This document shows positions 31,820 to 34,802 of a stretch of DNA of 34,802 nt, piece after piece. The stretch's first letter is position 1, and each line of letters starts with the position of its first letter. The translations under genes were made by a program, and so were the position numbers. The notes under the pieces were generated by a model that worked only from the letters and a program-made list of their open reading frames with translations, was not told where the DNA came from and ran no database searches. The stretch is taken from positions 1-34,802 of the forward strand of contig RGHD01000008.1 in NCBI GenBank assembly GCA_010024385.1, read 5' to 3'. The stretch comes from Actinomycetota bacterium. GTDB lineage: Bacteria; Actinomycetota; Actinomycetes; Nanopelagicales; Nanopelagicaceae.

Positions 31820-32734
31820 TTACGAGATTACTTTTGCCCCAGCTACTGGGCCATATGCGCGAACAACGCTGCCCACTACTCCGCTTGAGGTCAATGCCAC
31901 CGTTAAATCAAGTCCAGATTCCTCATCGGGAACTAAAAAAGCAACAGTTGGCCCTGATCCTGAGACTAACGCCCCTAGCGCTCCATACTCTTGGCCCACA
32001 TCTAGAACTAAACGCAGTGCGGGACGCAAAGAACAAGCTGCTGCTTGCAAATCATTTACAAGGTGCGCACCTACTGATTCTGCATCAGCTGCAAGCAAAG
32101 CCTGCATGAGCGCTTCGTTAGTTTGTGGTTCAACTATTTCAAGTCCAGTTCGCAAGCGATCACACTCTGCATACACTGCAGGAGTTGATAAACCATGAGT
32201 AGAAAGAGCGAGTACCCAGTGATAAGTGCCGCGAGATAGCGCAGAAGTTAATTGATCACCATGGCCTGTGCCAATTGCAGTTCCACCATTTAACATGAAG
32301 GGAACATCGCTACCTAACTTTGCGGCAATATCTCCCATCTCTTCGCGGCTCATACCTAGTGAATATAAATAATCAATTGCAACGATTGTGGCTGCGGCAT
32401 CTGCACTACCACCAGCCATTCCACCTGCAACTGGGATTGATTTCTTAATTTCAATGTGTGCATCAATTTCAATGTCATATTCTTGCGCCATCAGTGCTGC
32501 GGCTTGGGCCGCTAAGTTACTAGCATCTGCTGGCACACCATGGGTCTGTTCCCCTGTAATTGAAACAGAAACACCAGATTTTGGTTGTCCAAGGGTGAGT
32601 GTTACTTCATCAAAAATTGAAATAGCTTGAAATACCGAAACAACATTGTGGAAACCATCTTCCTCGCGTGGGCCAACTGAAAGTTGCAGGTTGACCTTTG
32701 CCGGCACCCGAACCGTCACGTTTTTTATTGGCAT
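31820..32734 (-). CDS. ispE: 4-diphosphocytidyl-2-C-methyl-D-erythritol kinase
   Basis: RVPAKVNLQLSVG, IPVAGGMAGGSADAAATI GHMP motif, LVSGSGPTVAFL. Confidence 0.95.
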   Translation of the reverse strand: MPIKNVTVRVPAKVNLQLSVGPREEDGFHNVVSVFQAISIFDEVTLTLGQPKSGVSVSITGEQTHGVPADASNLAAQAAALMAQEYDIEIDAHIEIKKSIPVAGGMAGGSADAAATIVAIDYLYSLGMSREEMGDIAAKLGSDVPFMLNGGTAIGTGHGDQLTSALSRGTYHWVLALSTHGLSTPAVYAECDRLRTGLEIVEPQTNEALMQALLAADAESVGAHLVNDLQAAACSLRPALRLVLDVGQEYGALGALVSGSGPTVAFLVPDEESGLDLTVALTSSGVVGSVVRAYGPVAGAKVIS

Positions 32735-32755
32735 GGTTTGACCTTAATGTGTTGG

Positions 32756-33598
32756 CTAGAAAATGTCAGGTGCAACAGCAGCGATGGCACAAAAACCAGC
32801 AATCTCTAAAGCTTCACCGCGAAGGGTTGGGTCAATCTTTGCGCGCTTAAGAATCTCTTCAGCCGCAGAAGAAGAGCCATAGAGGCTAGAGAGAGCTGAA
32901 CGCAGCATTTTTCTGCGTTGAGCAAAGGCTGCATCAATGATTGTGAAAACCTTGCGTCGTAGTTCTTCATCCCCTGGTGTTTGCCTTCTGATGAATGAGA
33001 CAAGCTTAGAATCAACGTTGGGTGCTGGCCAAAATACTGAACGCGATACAGATCCTGCGCCTTTTACTTCTGCCCACCAAGCAGCTTTAACCGATGGGAT
33101 TCCATAATCTTTTGTACCCGGCTTTGCAGCTAAGCGATCGGCAACTTCTGCTTGCACCATAACCACGCCTGTGCGCAGTGATTCAAACTTTTCCAGCAAA
33201 TGCAGCAGCACAGGAACTGAGACGTTATATGGCAAATTGGCTACTAACACCGTTGGGTTAACTGGCAAATCCTGAATTGTGAGTGCATCTTGATTAAGGA
33301 CAATTAGATTTTCAGGATGCTCATAATGGTTAGAAACTGTTATTGGAAGTTGGCCAGCTAAACGCGAATCAATTTCAACTGCCACAACCGATGCCGCACT
33401 TTCAAGTAAAGCTAGAGTCAAAGAACCAAGACCTGGGCCAATCTCAAGTGCGATATCAGTTGGTCCAACTACAGCTGTGCGCACAATTTTTGTGCAGACA
33501 TTTGAGTCGATAACAAAGTTTTGTCCAAGGGATTTAGATGGCTTTAGTTCTAACGCCGCTGCGAGTTCGCGGATTTGCGCTGCTCCTAATAATGTCAT
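32756..33598 (-). CDS. rsmA: 16S rRNA dimethyladenosine transferase (KsgA)
   Basis: KSLGQNFVIDSNV, ALEIGPGLGSLTLALLE, VANLPYNVSVPVLLHLL. Confidence 0.96.
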   Translation of the reverse strand: MTLLGAAQIRELAAALELKPSKSLGQNFVIDSNVCTKIVRTAVVGPTDIALEIGPGLGSLTLALLESAASVVAVEIDSRLAGQLPITVSNHYEHPENLIVLNQDALTIQDLPVNPTVLVANLPYNVSVPVLLHLLEKFESLRTGVVMVQAEVADRLAAKPGTKDYGIPSVKAAWWAEVKGAGSVSRSVFWPAPNVDSKLVSFIRRQTPGDEELRRKVFTIIDAAFAQRRKMLRSALSSLYGSSSAAEEILKRAKIDPTLRGEALEIAGFCAIAAVAPDIF

Positions 33599-34455
33599 GA
33601 TGCAAATGAGCCAAATAAACGCTCGGCATTATTACCAAGAGCTGTTGCTAACTCGCCAAGATCTGCCTCTCGCTCAAGGGCCATTGCCCGAACAATATTT
33701 GCAATCTGAGCAGGGGTATTAAGCGCTCCGCGATGTGGCATGGGTGCAAGGAAAGGAGAATCTGTTTCAACGAGTAGTTGATCAATGGGAACTAACTTCA
33801 CTGCCTCACGCAAGGCGGGGGCGTTATTAAAGGTCAATGTGCCAGCAAATGAGAGGACATATCCGCGCTCTATGCAGGTCTTAGCCATCTCCACACCGCC
33901 TGAAAAGCAGTGAAAGATAACCTTTTCTGGAGCTCCAACTTCAAGTAGAACAGAGAGAACATCATCGTGTGAGTCACGGTCATGAATAACTAGCGCTTTG
34001 TTTGTTTTTTTAGCTAGTTCAATATGCCATTTAAAGGATTCTTGCTGACGTGCTCGAAGCTCTGGAGGTGTGCGAAAGTAATCAAGACCAGTTTCACCAA
34101 TTGCCCGGACACGTGGATGCTCTGCCAATTGAGCGATTACTGCCCAATCAGCTTCTAAGTTCTCAACAACAGGTGCTTCATTAGGATGAAGTGCAACGGC
34201 AGCTAGAACTGAAGTGTTCCACTTTTCTGCTGCAGCAACACACCAAGCAGATTGTTCAGCTGAATAACCCACCTGCATGATTCGATCAATGTTTACGCTT
34301 TTAGCCTCAGCAATTACCTCTGCCACCTCAGGTGAATCTGGCGCAGTATCAGTAATGATCTCCAAATGTGCATGCGCATCAACTGTTGGAGCAGGAAGTG
34401 GTTCTGGTAGAGGTGCCCGCTGACGATCAATATCGCGGTTGTGGCGATCAGCCAT
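33595..34455 (-). CDS. tatD: TatD family hydrolase
   Basis: TVDAHAHLEI, AIGETGLDYFR, FHCFSGG, LLVETDSPFLAPMPHRG. Confidence 0.94.
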   Translation of the reverse strand: MADRHNRDIDRQRAPLPEPLPAPTVDAHAHLEIITDTAPDSPEVAEVIAEAKSVNIDRIMQVGYSAEQSAWCVAAAEKWNTSVLAAVALHPNEAPVVENLEADWAVIAQLAEHPRVRAIGETGLDYFRTPPELRARQQESFKWHIELAKKTNKALVIHDRDSHDDVLSVLLEVGAPEKVIFHCFSGGVEMAKTCIERGYVLSFAGTLTFNNAPALREAVKLVPIDQLLVETDSPFLAPMPHRGALNTPAQIANIVRAMALEREADLGELATALGNNAERLFGSFAS

Positions 34456-34460
34456 ATGTA

Positions 34461-34802
34461 TTAGGCATTGGTTTCTAAGCGAGGGAAAAGAACTGGAGTT
34501 TTAGTAATTGTGGCACCTGGTGGCAATTGTCCCCACGTTGCAACATCAGAGATCTTTTGCGCACCAAGATCTCCTAGTGATGCTTGTGCACCCAAACTGC
34601 TCCACAAAATCTCACATGTTTGTGGCATCACTGCATTGAGCAATACAGCAAGTGCGCGCAATGACTCTGCGGTGTTATACAAAACGTCTTCTAGTATCTG
34701 TTTATTTGCTGGATCTTTAGCAAGAATCCACGGCTCTTTCTCTGTTACATAACCATTTACTTTCTTGCAAAAATCCATAATGGCAAGGATTCCACCTTGG
34801 AA
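34461..34802 (-). CDS. metG: Methionyl-tRNA synthetase, C-terminal part (truncated by window edge)
   Basis: Frame open to the window end: FQGGILAIMDFCKKVNGYVTEKEPWILAKDP...ALAVLLNAVMPQTCEILWSSLG, the MetRS anticodon-binding domain. Confidence 0.9.
   Translation of the reverse strand, partial: FQGGILAIMDFCKKVNGYVTEKEPWILAKDPANKQILEDVLYNTAESLRALAVLLNAVMPQTCEILWSSLGAQASLGDLGAQKISDVATWGQLPPGATITKTPVLFPRLETNA

Overview
The window is a dense housekeeping segment from a moderately low-GC actinobacterium. Gene content and order resemble a streamlined freshwater lineage such as Nanopelagicales/acI, but that is inference. I support about 35 protein-coding loci and two tRNAs. The loci include ychF, rmuC, ispH, xseA/xseB, class I fumarase, phoH, SURF1, greA, a DrrAB-like ABC exporter, two MFS exporters, Bax-inhibitor-1, ppx, DUF501, ftsB-like, eno, mazG, mfd, ppc, pth, rplY/ctc, prs, glmU, ispE, rsmA, tatD and the 3' part of metG. 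I see no mobile element, CRISPR array, phage or defence island. The strongest anomaly is that three conserved genes each lack a block of sequence. A cis-prenyltransferase (uppS-like) gene has lost its N-terminal half. ppc has an out-of-frame internal deletion with a junction near 27098-27101. glmU has an in-frame deletion of roughly 120 codons with a junction near 31170-31179, removing the end of the uridyltransferase domain. This is either clustered real gene decay or a systematic assembly/amplification artefact, and it needs read-level checking. Other items of interest are back-to-back or overlapping -10 elements serving divergent, apparently leaderless genes; convergent genes sharing one TTAA as both stop codons; a tRNA with a Leu UAA anticodon but a short variable loop; and a few strong hairpins. 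I did not find convincing evidence of a new multi-gene system.
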